Positions 36,630 to 45,258 of a DNA stretch of 64,000 bases are shown here, one piece after another. A program made the translations under genes and the position numbers. Origin of the DNA: Aquamicrobium sp. LC103 (GTDB taxonomy: Bacteria; Pseudomonadota; Alphaproteobacteria; Rhizobiales; Rhizobiaceae); the NCBI RefSeq assembly GCF_001014615.2, contig NZ_LBCQ02000003.1:310001-374000 (forward strand). Reading direction: 5' to 3'. The notes beneath the pieces were generated by a model, which ran no database searches, had not been told where the DNA came from, and was given only the letters and a program-made list of their open reading frames with translations. How positions within the stretch are numbered: position 1 is the stretch's first letter; every line of letters begins with the position of its first letter.

Positions 36630-37576
36630 GGCTGGAAATGCAGCGCCGCCTGCAGCGCGGCGCGGTGTCCCGGGCCGAGGCCGGCCCGCATCCCCTCGCC
36701 CACGATGATGCTCAGCCTGAACATGGATGTCGCCAGCCGGCCGTGATGGCGGCCGTAATAGCCTATCCTGTTGGTGGTCATCAGCCCGGAGAGGAAGGCG
36801 TTCTCGTGATAGACGCCGCCTATATGCACCGCTCGTGCCTCGGGCACGTAGCCGATGGAGAAGCCGCAGCGGCGCACCCGCTCCATATAGTCGACCTCCT
36901 CGCTATAGAGAAAGAAGCTTTCGTCCCACTCCCCCACCGCGCCGCGTGCCCTGGCCGCTATCATGAGGATCGCGCCGGTCACCCACTCCACCTTTCCGCC
37001 GCGCTGGTAGATCGCCGGATCGTCGACGATCTCACCGAGACCGACGCCCGCCGCCACCCGCGTGCCAAGCAGCGCATCCGACCAGGCGGTCGAGAGCGAC
37101 GGCTCGCGGCGCAGCGATTTCGCCAGCGTCCCGTCCTCGTTGAGGACCATCGGCGCGGCGACCCCGACAGAACTGTCCCGCAGGCTTTCCCGCAGCAGGC
37201 GGGCCGATCCCGGCATCAGGCGGATATCGGGGTTGAGCACGAGCACGTTCGCGTCCGGACGGATCATCCGCGTCGCCGCGTTGATGCCGGCGGCGTAGCC
37301 GGCATTGCGTCCCGTCTCGATCACCGTCGGCCGCGTCGGATGGTTTCTGGCGATCCCGACGGAATCGTCGCCTGAATCATTGTCGACGACGATGACGTCG
37401 CGCTTGCCAATGCCGTCGAGCCCCCCGGGAAGGCTGTCCAGCAGCCCGCCGAGCACGTCGGCACTGTTGTAGGTGACGACCACGACCGCCAGCGGCGCCG
37501 TGGCGAGCGGTTCCACGCCCGCGGGTGAGGCCCGGCCGGCGGAGTTGTGCGCGTGCGGTTCCACGACCTTGTCCAT
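36593..37576 (-). CDS. Glycosyltransferase family 2 (rhamnosyltransferase-like)
   Basis: 327 residues from the ATG at 37576, which has GAGGGGAGGA directly upstream; the frame is open 36 codons further. GT-A motifs: LAVVVVTYNSADVLGGLL, DVIVVDNDSGDDS, ETGRNAGYAAGINAAT and VLVLNPDIRL, then FFLYSEEVDYMERVRRCG. This is the WbbL/rhamnosyltransferase-like group. It is the only minus-strand gene within 32787-39911 and shares a 37-base tail-to-tail overlap with the GT4 gene. Confidence 0.9.
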   Translation of the reverse strand: MDKVVEPHAHNSAGRASPAGVEPLATAPLAVVVVTYNSADVLGGLLDSLPGGLDGIGKRDVIVVDNDSGDDSVGIARNHPTRPTVIETGRNAGYAAGINAATRMIRPDANVLVLNPDIRLMPGSARLLRESLRDSSVGVAAPMVLNEDGTLAKSLRREPSLSTAWSDALLGTRVAAGVGLGEIVDDPAIYQRGGKVEWVTGAILMIAARARGAVGEWDESFFLYSEEVDYMERVRRCGFSIGYVPEARAVHIGGVYHENAFLSGLMTTNRIGYYGRHHGRLATSMFRLSIIVGEGMRAGLGPGHRAALQAALHFQPQAAVAPPTSSA

Positions 37577-37968
37577 TCCTCCCCTCTCGTCATCGAAATA
37601 TCTGAAAATGCAAGCATTCATCGCAGGATTGACGCTTGCGTGAAAGACAACATGCTGCGGTAGGCAATGGACGAGGCACGGCATCTTTATGTCGATGAAA
37701 TGACGATCTCCGTGGACCCTCGTAATCCTATTGGCGTAGCCCTCCGCATTCCCGGATAAGCGGTTCCTCGCGCCATAAGACTTTCAGGCCAATGGCTAAA
37801 TTCTGCGGATTTTCTAGCATCATTGCCATGTTCCGGCGGCAGGCCTTGCAGGCCGCTCGGATATCGGGGCGCGAACCGGGGCACATATCCGCGACGCGCC
37901 GCATGCAAGTTTCGGAGGCTTCCTTGTCGGCCCGCACAAACACCAGGCTCTTTTTGTTAAACCCGGAC
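37577..37968. other. Gap of about 390 bp between divergent GT2 and hypothetical genes
   Basis: No convincing gene. The frame of the downstream gene is open back to 37792, but those 59 codons look unlike the protein that follows and lack a clear ribosome-binding site. The region must contain two divergent promoters. No strong palindrome or terminator was seen. Confidence 0.4.
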
Positions 37969-39132
37969 ATGACAAACTCGTTGAACCGTGTACAGGCGCT
38001 GGGACAGGAATCTCCCTCCGCCCGCATCCGCCTTGAGGAATTCGTGGAGCTCGCCAAGCGGGGTCTGCCGCAGATGTACGCCGACGGCGCCTTCGCGCAC
38101 ACGGTCCGCGCGGTGAAGACCTCGTCCGGCCGCGCGGTGAAGCCCGAAGGCGACAGCCTGCGCTATGCCACCAATGTCGCGCTCGGCGTCTCCTATCTCG
38201 ACGAGGGCACGCAGCGCGACATACTCGCCGGCGACACCGCGGCCGAGCTCGCGCTGACCACCGCCTGGCGCGCCAGGACCTCCGACGATCCCGGCGCGGT
38301 CGCGCTCGCCGCCTGGGCCGCCGCCGAGGTCGCCGACTTCTACGCCGAGTCCCTCCTCGACAGGCTCGCCCGCCTGCTGGCCTCGGACGAACCGATCGCC
38401 ACCGTCGATTGCTCCTGGACGCTGATCGCCGCGCTTGCCGCGCGCCATCTCGGCGACACCGAAGGCGTCACCGCATTGGCAGCCGACCGCCTGATGGAGG
38501 CGCAGGGCCCTTCCGGCATCTTCCCGCACATGCTGCCTGCCTCGGCCAATGGCCGTCTGCGCGCGCATGTCGGCTGCTTCGCCGACCAGGTCTATTCCAC
38601 GCAAGGGCTCGCCCGCCTTTCCGTCGCCCAGGATGATCCCGCCGCGCTTGCCGCCGCGGAAGCCTGCGCCGCGCGCATCTGCGAGCTCCAGGGCTCGGCC
38701 GGCCAATGGTGGTGGCACTATGACGTGCGCAACGGAACGGTGGTCGAGGGCTATCCCGTCTACAGCGTTCACCAGCATGCGATGGGGCCGATGGCGCTGC
38801 TCGACCTGCGCGAGGCCGGCGGCACGCCGCACTGGAACGCGATGATCAAGGGCCTCGACTGGATCGACCGGCATCCCGAGGTCTCCTCGGTGATGGTATG
38901 CGAGGAGGACGCCGTCATCTGGCGCAAGGCCGGACGCCGCGAGCCCAACAAGGCCGTCCGCGCCGTGTCGGCCATGACCACCGCGCTGATGCCCGGCCTG
39001 CATCTGCCGGGCCTCGACGCGATCTTCCCGCCCAACCGCATCGACTACGAATGCCGGCCCTACGAACTCGGCTGGCTGCTCTATGCCTGGCTTTCCGGCG
39101 GCGCGGTCGAGCGTCTGCGCGCGGGCGGCTGA
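37969..39132 (+). CDS. Uncharacterised probable alpha/alpha-barrel protein of the polysaccharide locus
   Basis: 387 residues from the ATG at 37969 (an upstream start at 37792 is possible). I do not recognise a named family. It is rich in regularly spaced helices typical of six-hairpin glycosidase or terpene-cyclase-like toroids, with aromatic blocks GQWWWHYDVRNGTVVEGYPV, VYSVHQHAMGPMALLDL and YECRPYELGWLLYAWLSGG. There is no signal peptide, so it would act in the cytoplasm. It is followed 11 bases later by the WecG-type glycosyltransferase gene. A role on sugar intermediates, such as lyase, epimerase or hydrolase, is possible but unproven. Confidence 0.65.
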   Translation: MTNSLNRVQALGQESPSARIRLEEFVELAKRGLPQMYADGAFAHTVRAVKTSSGRAVKPEGDSLRYATNVALGVSYLDEGTQRDILAGDTAAELALTTAWRARTSDDPGAVALAAWAAAEVADFYAESLLDRLARLLASDEPIATVDCSWTLIAALAARHLGDTEGVTALAADRLMEAQGPSGIFPHMLPASANGRLRAHVGCFADQVYSTQGLARLSVAQDDPAALAAAEACAARICELQGSAGQWWWHYDVRNGTVVEGYPVYSVHQHAMGPMALLDLREAGGTPHWNAMIKGLDWIDRHPEVSSVMVCEEDAVIWRKAGRREPNKAVRAVSAMTTALMPGLHLPGLDAIFPPNRIDYECRPYELGWLLYAWLSGGAVERLRAGG

Positions 39133-39143
39133 GGAGACCGCAC

Positions 39144-39911
39144 GTGGAACGGCGCCTGCTCTTCGGCCTCCGCCTCGACCCGCTGCGCATGGACGAGGTG
39201 GTCGAGCGCTGCAGGCTCGCGCTGGAGACGCGCAGCCGCGTGCTCGTCGGCGTGCTCAACGCCGCCAAGGTCGTCAATGCGCGCCGCGACGCGCTGCTGC
39301 GCGATTCTCTCCTCGATTGCGATCTCCTGCTGGCTGACGGCCAGTCGATCGTCTGGGCGAGCCGGCTGCTCGGCCGCCCGCTGCCCGAGCGCGTCGCCGG
39401 CATCGACCTGTTCGAAAAGCTCCTCGAACTCGCCGACCGCGACGACCGGTCCGTCTATCTGCTCGGCGCGCGCCCGGAAATCCTGGCCAAGCTGGAGGCG
39501 CGAATCGGCGAACGCTTCCCCCGCCTGCGCATCGCCGGCAGCCATCATGGCTATTTCGACGACACCGACGCCCCGGCCATCGCCGCCGGCATCCGCGCAT
39601 CCGGCGCCGACATGCTGTTCCTCGGCATGGTCTCGCCCAAGAAGGAAATCTTCCTCGCCACCCACGGCGCCTCGCTCGACGTGCCGGTCCTGCACGGTGT
39701 CGGCGGCTCCTTCGACGTGCTTGCCGGCCTCACCCGGCGCGCGCCCATCCTCTGGCAGAGAACCGGCATGGAATGGGCCTATCGCCTGCTGCAGGAGCCG
39801 CGCCGGCTGCTGTGGCGCTATCTGCGCGCCAACACCGCCTTCCTCGCTCTGACCGCGCGGGAGTTCATCCGCCCGGCCGAGGCTTTCGTGGTCACCGAAA
39901 ACAAGCGCTGA
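39144..39911 (+). CDS. WecG/TagA/CpsF-family glycosyltransferase
   Basis: 255 residues from a GTG at 39144 with GAGGAG eight bases upstream. GT26 features: VLVGVLNAAKVVNARRD near residue 35, LLLADGQSIVWASRLLG near 62, YLLGARPEILAKLEARI near 107 and MLFLGMVSPKKEIFL near 157. Members such as WecG and TagA add ManNAc(A)-type sugars to lipid-linked GlcNAc. It is probably co-transcribed with the preceding unknown gene and converges on the ExeA-like ATPase. Confidence 0.9.
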   Translation: MERRLLFGLRLDPLRMDEVVERCRLALETRSRVLVGVLNAAKVVNARRDALLRDSLLDCDLLLADGQSIVWASRLLGRPLPERVAGIDLFEKLLELADRDDRSVYLLGARPEILAKLEARIGERFPRLRIAGSHHGYFDDTDAPAIAAGIRASGADMLFLGMVSPKKEIFLATHGASLDVPVLHGVGGSFDVLAGLTRRAPILWQRTGMEWAYRLLQEPRRLLWRYLRANTAFLALTAREFIRPAEAFVVTENKR

Positions 39912-39917
39912 CCGCCC

Positions 39918-40790
39918 TCAGAAGGAGAGCATCATTCCTAGCCGCTCCGGCGGGTTGGGCGCCTGCGCCTTCAGCCCGCGATCGGCGATCACCTGGCCGA
40001 CCACGCCCTCGTCCACCTGGTCGAGCTCGTCGACGAAGGCGTAGACCAGCGCGTAGTCGCAGATCTGGTTGATGACGCGGGGAATGCCGCGGCTCGCCTG
40101 GAAGGCCATGTCGCAGGCCGCCGGCGTGAAGATTTCGCAGGCGGCGCCCGCCGTCGTCAGGCGATGGGAAACGTAGTCCCTCACGCCTTCCCGTGTCAGG
40201 CCGGCCAGATGGAAATCCGCCGCGACGCGCTGGGCGAACTGAACCAGCCTTGGATGCGCGATCGTCTGTCGGAGCTCCGGCTGCCCCACCAATACGATCT
40301 GCAGGAGCTCGTCGCTTTCGCCGTTGAGGTTGGAGAAGCATCTAAGCTCCTCCAGCATGGTCTCGGACAGGTTCTGCGCCTCGTCGAAGACGAGAACCGT
40401 GCGGCGGCCGCCCGCCCGCTCGCGGCGCAAGGCCGCCTCCAGCCGCGAGAACAGCTCCACATAGGGCGCGTGGCTGTCGACCGGCTGGCCGAGCGCGGCC
40501 AGGATCCAGTGCAGCAATTCCCCGCGTTCGCCATGCGCGTTGGAGATCAGCCCGATCTTCAGGTCCTGGTCGGCGCTGCGCAGCAGATGGCGCACCAGCG
40601 TCGTCTTGCCTGCGCCCACCTCGCCCGTGATCATGGTGATCGGCGCGAAGGTGACGATGCCGTATTCCAGCATCGCATAGGCGCGCGCATGGTTCTCCGA
40701 CCAGAACAGGAAATCGGGATCCGGGAGCAGGCTGAAGGGCCGGGCCTTCAGGCCGAAATGGTCGGTGTAGAGAAGACGCGTGCTGGACAT
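39918..40790 (-). CDS. ExeA-like AAA ATPase
   Basis: 290 residues. Walker A GEVGAGKTT at 56-64 and Walker B VLVFDEAQ at 132-139, within the ExeA/GspA-like AAA family often found beside Wzz/CpsD genes in exopolysaccharide loci. The family start FGLKARPFSLLPDPDFLFW is typical. It lies 24 bases downstream of the CpsD-type gene and belongs to the Wzz-CpsD-ExeA minus-strand operon. It may couple ATP use to assembly or export; no peptidoglycan-binding domain is present. Confidence 0.88.
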   Translation of the reverse strand: MSSTRLLYTDHFGLKARPFSLLPDPDFLFWSENHARAYAMLEYGIVTFAPITMITGEVGAGKTTLVRHLLRSADQDLKIGLISNAHGERGELLHWILAALGQPVDSHAPYVELFSRLEAALRRERAGGRRTVLVFDEAQNLSETMLEELRCFSNLNGESDELLQIVLVGQPELRQTIAHPRLVQFAQRVAADFHLAGLTREGVRDYVSHRLTTAGAACEIFTPAACDMAFQASRGIPRVINQICDYALVYAFVDELDQVDEGVVGQVIADRGLKAQAPNPPERLGMMLSF

Positions 40791-40814
40791 TGTTTTCCGC
40801 TTCCCGCCGCCGGC

Positions 40815-41621
40815 TCAATAACCGTATTTCTCGGGAACGTAGCGGCACTTGTTGAGCACGATGCCCAGGAAGTTCGACCTCTCGGCCAGCTCGCGCTCGC
40901 AGGCGTCGAGCTCGCCGAAGGTGCTCGCCTCCGCCGCCGCCACCAGTATCACGCAGTCGACGCTAGGCAGGAAGGCCATCACGTCGTCGTTTGCCAGCAT
41001 CGGCGGCAGGTCGTAGATGACGACGTCCGGCTTGAGCCGCTGCTTCATGCGTTTCAGCGCGGCCGTCGCCGCCGGGCTTTGCAGAAGCTCGGCCGCGAAC
41101 TGCACCGGGGCCCTGTTGCCGGCGATCGCGACGTTCTCGCCATGGCGCAGGAACACCTCCTCGGCCTCGCTCTGCCCTTTCAGGAACGTCTCCATCGACG
41201 GCGCTTCCCTGATCCCGAGCAGCTTGGCGACCTGCGGCCTGCGCATGTCGAGGTCGATCAGCGCGGTGCGGCAGTCCTTCTGGTTGGCGAGGCTGAACGC
41301 CAGGTTGAGCGCGACCAGCGTCTTGCCGCAGCCCGGCGTCGGCGAGGTGATGGCGACCGATGTCCAGTCGTTCTGGCGCAACTGCTGCAGCACCCTGGTG
41401 CGCAATATGTCGAAATGCGTGTGCGCCGGATCGGAATGCGTCATCGTGATCAGGCGGTTGGCGGCGATCTGCCTCGGGTCGGCCTTGAGCGGCTTGAGCG
41501 AAGTCCAGACCTCGTCCTTGATCGCCGCCGCGAAGGAGACCGCCCGCTCGGGAAAATTATGGGTTTCGCTTTGTTGTTTCGCCTTCTGCAAGGCGGCCTG
41601 AATCCGTTCCATCGTCTGCAT
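40815..41621 (-). CDS. CpsD/CapB-type tyrosine autokinase (BY-kinase ATPase domain)
   Basis: 268 residues. Walker A SPTPGCGKT at 93-101, Walker A' ALIDLDMRRP at 120-129 and a Walker B VVIYDLPPML. The C-terminus ends RYVPEKYGY, a very short tyrosine tail compared with the usual cluster. BY-kinases control polymer length with a Wzz-type activator, here encoded just upstream (37-base gap). In rhizobial ExoP the two parts are one chain; here they are split. Confidence 0.88.
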   Translation of the reverse strand: MQTMERIQAALQKAKQQSETHNFPERAVSFAAAIKDEVWTSLKPLKADPRQIAANRLITMTHSDPAHTHFDILRTRVLQQLRQNDWTSVAITSPTPGCGKTLVALNLAFSLANQKDCRTALIDLDMRRPQVAKLLGIREAPSMETFLKGQSEAEEVFLRHGENVAIAGNRAPVQFAAELLQSPAATAALKRMKQRLKPDVVIYDLPPMLANDDVMAFLPSVDCVILVAAAEASTFGELDACERELAERSNFLGIVLNKCRYVPEKYGY

Positions 41622-41657
41622 TTTCCCTTTCGAGGGATCGGGGGATTGCTGTCTTCC

Positions 41658-43214
41658 TTACATGATCCTGCCTTCGCCCAGCCGGGCCGCGATCTTCTGC
41701 ACGAACTGCCCGACGGAAGCGTGGGAGAGCGCCAGCAACGCCAGCGCGGCCGGTATGGCGCCGGCACCGAACAGGAGGCCCGGCCGCAGATAGGACCGCC
41801 GCTTCTCGTCCGGCAGCGAGATGTAGGGGATCGTCGCCAAGGGCTGCGCGTCGAACATCTGGACGATCTCGGCCGGCCGGCGCACGCGCTTGTTGAGAAG
41901 TTCGAGCAGGAAGATCAGTCCGAGCCCGAGTCCGCCGCCCATGGCGGCTCCGGCCGCGGCGACGCGCCGACGGTTGGACTTGATCGGGTCCTGCGGCGGT
42001 ATCGCCGGCTCGATCACCGTGAAGCGCTCACCCTTCGAGCCGGCCTCGATCTGCTTGCCCGTCGAGGCTTCGGCGAGCCTCGCGGTCGCGACATTGTACT
42101 GGTTCTGCAGGTTCAGCCGGTCGCGTTCGAGCGAATTCAGCACCGTCTCGTTCGCCGGCGTCGCCGAAACCGATGCGGTGAGCTTGGCGAGGCTCTTCCC
42201 GATCGTCTCCTTCTCCCGGGTGATGAACGCCAGCCGCTGGTCGATATCCGACAGTTGCAGGTCGAGTTCGGAAGGCGGCTTCGTCTTTTGCAGACGGTCT
42301 TCGTCCGCCGAATTGCTGGACCGGACCGATTCCTCCAGCGCGGCGATGCGCGCGCGCAGCGACGTTATGTTCGGGCTCGTCTCGGAAAACAGCACCAGCT
42401 GGTCGGAAAGCGTGCGCTTCAGATCCTGCAGCAATTGCTGCTCCGCCGTCAGCGGCGCGGCGTTGGCGATAACGCCCGTCGCCTCGAACAGCTCGACCAG
42501 ATTGTTGCGGCGGCCGCGCAGCGCCGCCTCCTCGCGTTCCAGCGCGGCCATCCTTTCCTGAAGCGTGCTCTGCTGCGTGCGCCTGAAATCCAGGCTGTCG
42601 GGAAGCGCGTCGCGATTGGTGTTCTTGAACTCGAGTATCCTCGCCTCGATCACACTCAGTTCCGTGCCGAGGCGCGCCACCTCGTCCTGGAAGAATTGCA
42701 GCGTCTCCCGCGCCTGGTCGTTGCGCAGGGATTCGTTCCGCTGCAATATGATCTCGGTGACCTCGTTCACCACGTCTGCGGCAATCCGCGAGTCCCGCCC
42801 CTCGAAGGAAACCGAGAACATCCTGGCGCCCTGGCCGCCATAGCCGTCCTGCTGCAGTTCCTCGAATGTCATGCGCTCGCGCATGTCTTCCACGATGTCG
42901 GCCTCCGCCAGCTTGGCGAACTCGCCGCCATAGACGCCGAGCCTCTGCGCCAGCGCCACGAGATTTTCCCGCGTGGTGATCTGCTGCTCGATCACCTGCA
43001 ACTGCTGGTAGGCGTTCGTCTGGACGGTGGGTCGCGCGAGATCGGCGGAGATCTGCGGCGCCTCGACGAGGATCTTTGCGCTCGCCTGATAGATCTTGGG
43101 AAGCATGAAGGCGACCGCCAAGCCGAGCGTCGCGACGGGTATCGCGACCGCCAGGAACAGAGGCAGTCTGCGGAAGAATATCGATGCGTAGAAACGCAAG
43201 TCCAGGTCGCCCAT
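41658..43214 (-). CDS. Wzz/GumC-type chain-length determinant (polysaccharide co-polymerase)
   Basis: 518 residues. An N-terminal Wzz domain with a membrane segment (about 15-37, FFRRLPLFLAVAIPVATLGL), a long periplasmic coiled coil (about 170-400), and a second membrane segment after PAIPPQDPIKSNRRR (about 425-447), with a third hydrophobic stretch near 478-500. It sets polymer length and activates the CpsD-type kinase encoded downstream. It heads the three-gene operon. Confidence 0.9.
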   Translation of the reverse strand: MGDLDLRFYASIFFRRLPLFLAVAIPVATLGLAVAFMLPKIYQASAKILVEAPQISADLARPTVQTNAYQQLQVIEQQITTRENLVALAQRLGVYGGEFAKLAEADIVEDMRERMTFEELQQDGYGGQGARMFSVSFEGRDSRIAADVVNEVTEIILQRNESLRNDQARETLQFFQDEVARLGTELSVIEARILEFKNTNRDALPDSLDFRRTQQSTLQERMAALEREEAALRGRRNNLVELFEATGVIANAAPLTAEQQLLQDLKRTLSDQLVLFSETSPNITSLRARIAALEESVRSSNSADEDRLQKTKPPSELDLQLSDIDQRLAFITREKETIGKSLAKLTASVSATPANETVLNSLERDRLNLQNQYNVATARLAEASTGKQIEAGSKGERFTVIEPAIPPQDPIKSNRRRVAAAGAAMGGGLGLGLIFLLELLNKRVRRPAEIVQMFDAQPLATIPYISLPDEKRRSYLRPGLLFGAGAIPAALALLALSHASVGQFVQKIAARLGEGRIM

Positions 43215-43352
43215 CGCGCTTTCACCCCCGCCGTAACTTCTCGGTCGACACGTGCCTTGGCCTGCATTTTCGGGCTGCGGCGGATCATATGATAGACCGC
43301 CGATGGAGGGTGGACGGGATAAAGCGGAAAACCCCCGCCTAGTACAAATGGG

Positions 43353-45026
43353 TTAGGTCTGGCCCACCGGGGCCGAAGACATCGCGGCAAGCTCGTCGCC
43401 GAGTTCGAGCGGGGAGGCGCTGGTGTAGACGGGTGCCGTGCATCTGGCCTTCTGCAGCCAGGAATCGGCGAGCCACAGCGCCAGCTTCATGATGGTGAAG
43501 GTCGGGTTGGCGCTGCCGGCGGTCGGAAACACGGAGGCGCTCGCCACCGCGACGTTGGGCACGGCATGGCAGCGCAGATCCTGCCCGACCACGGAATGCG
43601 CCGGATCGGATCCCATCCGCGTCGAGCCCGAGGGATGCGCGCACGCTTCCGCCCCCTCTATGATCGGCAGCGCCGGATCGGCGGCAGCCTTCGTCCAGTC
43701 CAGCGGGCAGCTCTCCTCGAACCCCGCGCGGCGCCAATACGCGCCGATATGCGAGATCGCCGAGCGGAAAGTGCGCTCGTCCTCCTGCCGCGGGCTCCAT
43801 TCGAACAGGGCCTTCGGCATGCCGAAGCGGTCGCGCGCCTCGGCGAGGCGAATGCGGTTCGCGCGATTCGGCAATTGCTCCACGCACACGAGAAGATTGA
43901 AATCGATGTCTGCCGGCACGAAGAGTTGCCCGCGCAGGAGCCGCCAGCGCGCCGCCTGCGCAAGCAGCTTCATGTTCCTCGACATCCGCCAGGCGCTGTC
44001 CAGGTCGAACTGGCGTCTTTGCACGCTCTGCGCCACCTTCTTCAGTTGCGCCAGCGGGCTGCCTTCGAGATCCATCGACACATAGGCGAAGGCGCTGGAA
44101 ACCCTGTCCTCCCGCTGCGCGGCCTCCGAAAGCTCCAGATGCAGGTCCCTGCGGGTCGAGTTAAGAAAGCGATAGGCAAAAAGGCTGTTGCTGAGCAGCG
44201 CGTTGCGCCGGCTGATGGTCGCCACCGTCGACTTCAGGTGGTCCTGGAAATAACGGCCGAGCGCGTCGCAACGCCTGAACGCCTGGTTGTCGGTCGCCGC
44301 GTCGAGGAGCAGCAGCAGCCGCGTCGTCTCGATCGTGCCCGCCGCCACCACGAACTCGTCCGCGCGCACTTCCAGCGTGTTGCCGTCGATGTCGCGCGCC
44401 GTAACGCTGTTCAGCCGGCCATGCTCACGGTCGACGCCGAAGCCGCATACGGTCGCCCCCAGCCAGATCTCGATATTGGGCGATTTGAGCTCCTTGCGGA
44501 TGACGGTCGCGATGTTGCAGCGTTTGAAGGACGGGCATTTCGCCCACCGGAGCTTCAGATAGGGATCGTCGGAGGGAAACCGGTCCGGCGCCTCCCCGTC
44601 GTCGAACACGTTGCCGTCGTAGAAGCTGTCGTCGAGCTTGAGCAGGCTTTCGATCTCGCCATTGTATTTGTCGAGCTTGCCGAGATCGAATGGCCAGGCC
44701 GTCTGGGAGATGTAGGAACGCTCCGCCGCTTCGTGTCGGCTGATCGGGATCACCCGGCCGCCCCAGCGCGACGAGGTGCCGCCAAGGCCCCGGTATCTGC
44801 CGGTCAGCGCCCGCGAATACCTTTGCGAAGCGTCCTCGATCTCGTTCAGCCCATGTATCGCGGCGTCGAAACTCTCGTAGCCGCTTTCGAGCACGATCAC
44901 CTTGTGGCCTTCACGCGCGACCTTCCGCGCAAAGAAAAGGCCGGCTATCCCGGCGCCGATGACGCATATGGGAGCTTGCACGGTGCTTTGGGGATTTTCC
45001 AAAGTTGAGAGATTAAGTATAGTCAT
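43353..45026 (-). CDS. GMC-family FAD-dependent oxidoreductase
   Basis: 557 residues. The dinucleotide-binding motif CVIGAGIAGLFFARKVA starts at residue 21, VIVLESG follows near 44, and GRYRGLGGTSSRWGGRVIPI near 76-95 is a GMC-type flavin region. The C-terminal domain has HPSGSTRMGSDPAHSVV and the ending SANPTFTIMKLALWLADSW, matching the GMC_oxred_C fold with its active-site His. Membrane segments are not evident. It probably oxidises an alcohol of a sugar or polyol; such an enzyme is not a standard member of Wzx/Wzy loci. It lies 138 bp upstream of the Wzz gene, on the same strand. Confidence 0.85.
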   Translation of the reverse strand: MTILNLSTLENPQSTVQAPICVIGAGIAGLFFARKVAREGHKVIVLESGYESFDAAIHGLNEIEDASQRYSRALTGRYRGLGGTSSRWGGRVIPISRHEAAERSYISQTAWPFDLGKLDKYNGEIESLLKLDDSFYDGNVFDDGEAPDRFPSDDPYLKLRWAKCPSFKRCNIATVIRKELKSPNIEIWLGATVCGFGVDREHGRLNSVTARDIDGNTLEVRADEFVVAAGTIETTRLLLLLDAATDNQAFRRCDALGRYFQDHLKSTVATISRRNALLSNSLFAYRFLNSTRRDLHLELSEAAQREDRVSSAFAYVSMDLEGSPLAQLKKVAQSVQRRQFDLDSAWRMSRNMKLLAQAARWRLLRGQLFVPADIDFNLLVCVEQLPNRANRIRLAEARDRFGMPKALFEWSPRQEDERTFRSAISHIGAYWRRAGFEESCPLDWTKAAADPALPIIEGAEACAHPSGSTRMGSDPAHSVVGQDLRCHAVPNVAVASASVFPTAGSANPTFTIMKLALWLADSWLQKARCTAPVYTSASPLELGDELAAMSSAPVGQT

Positions 45027-45074
45027 TCTCTCATATACGCATTGCGAAATTTACGTGTCGATTCAGACCGTTGT

Positions 45075-45169
45075 TTAGCGGCTTCCACCCATAGGTTGTT
45101 GCCGCTAAGCACGCCTCATCCTTTCGAGGTTCAAAAGGATGAGGCCGTGCGTCCATCCTCGACCGCACG
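45075..45169. other. Three tandem hairpins in the GMC-GT2 divergent gap
   Basis: TTAGCGGC (45075-45082) pairs with GCCGCTAA (45101-45108). GCCTCATCCTTT (45113-45124) pairs with AAAGGATGAGGC (45134-45145), a perfect 12-bp stem with a nine-base loop. CGTGCG (45146-45151) pairs with CGCACG (45164-45169). No T-run follows, so they are not simple terminators. A structured leader or small RNA is possible. Confidence 0.5.
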
Positions 45170-45258
45170 CCTTCTTTGGAAGCGGTTCCGAAATCATGCC
45201 GTTCCGCACTAACCTCGTTCCGCACACGGACGAATGCAGAGGTTTCGCGCGGTTACAA

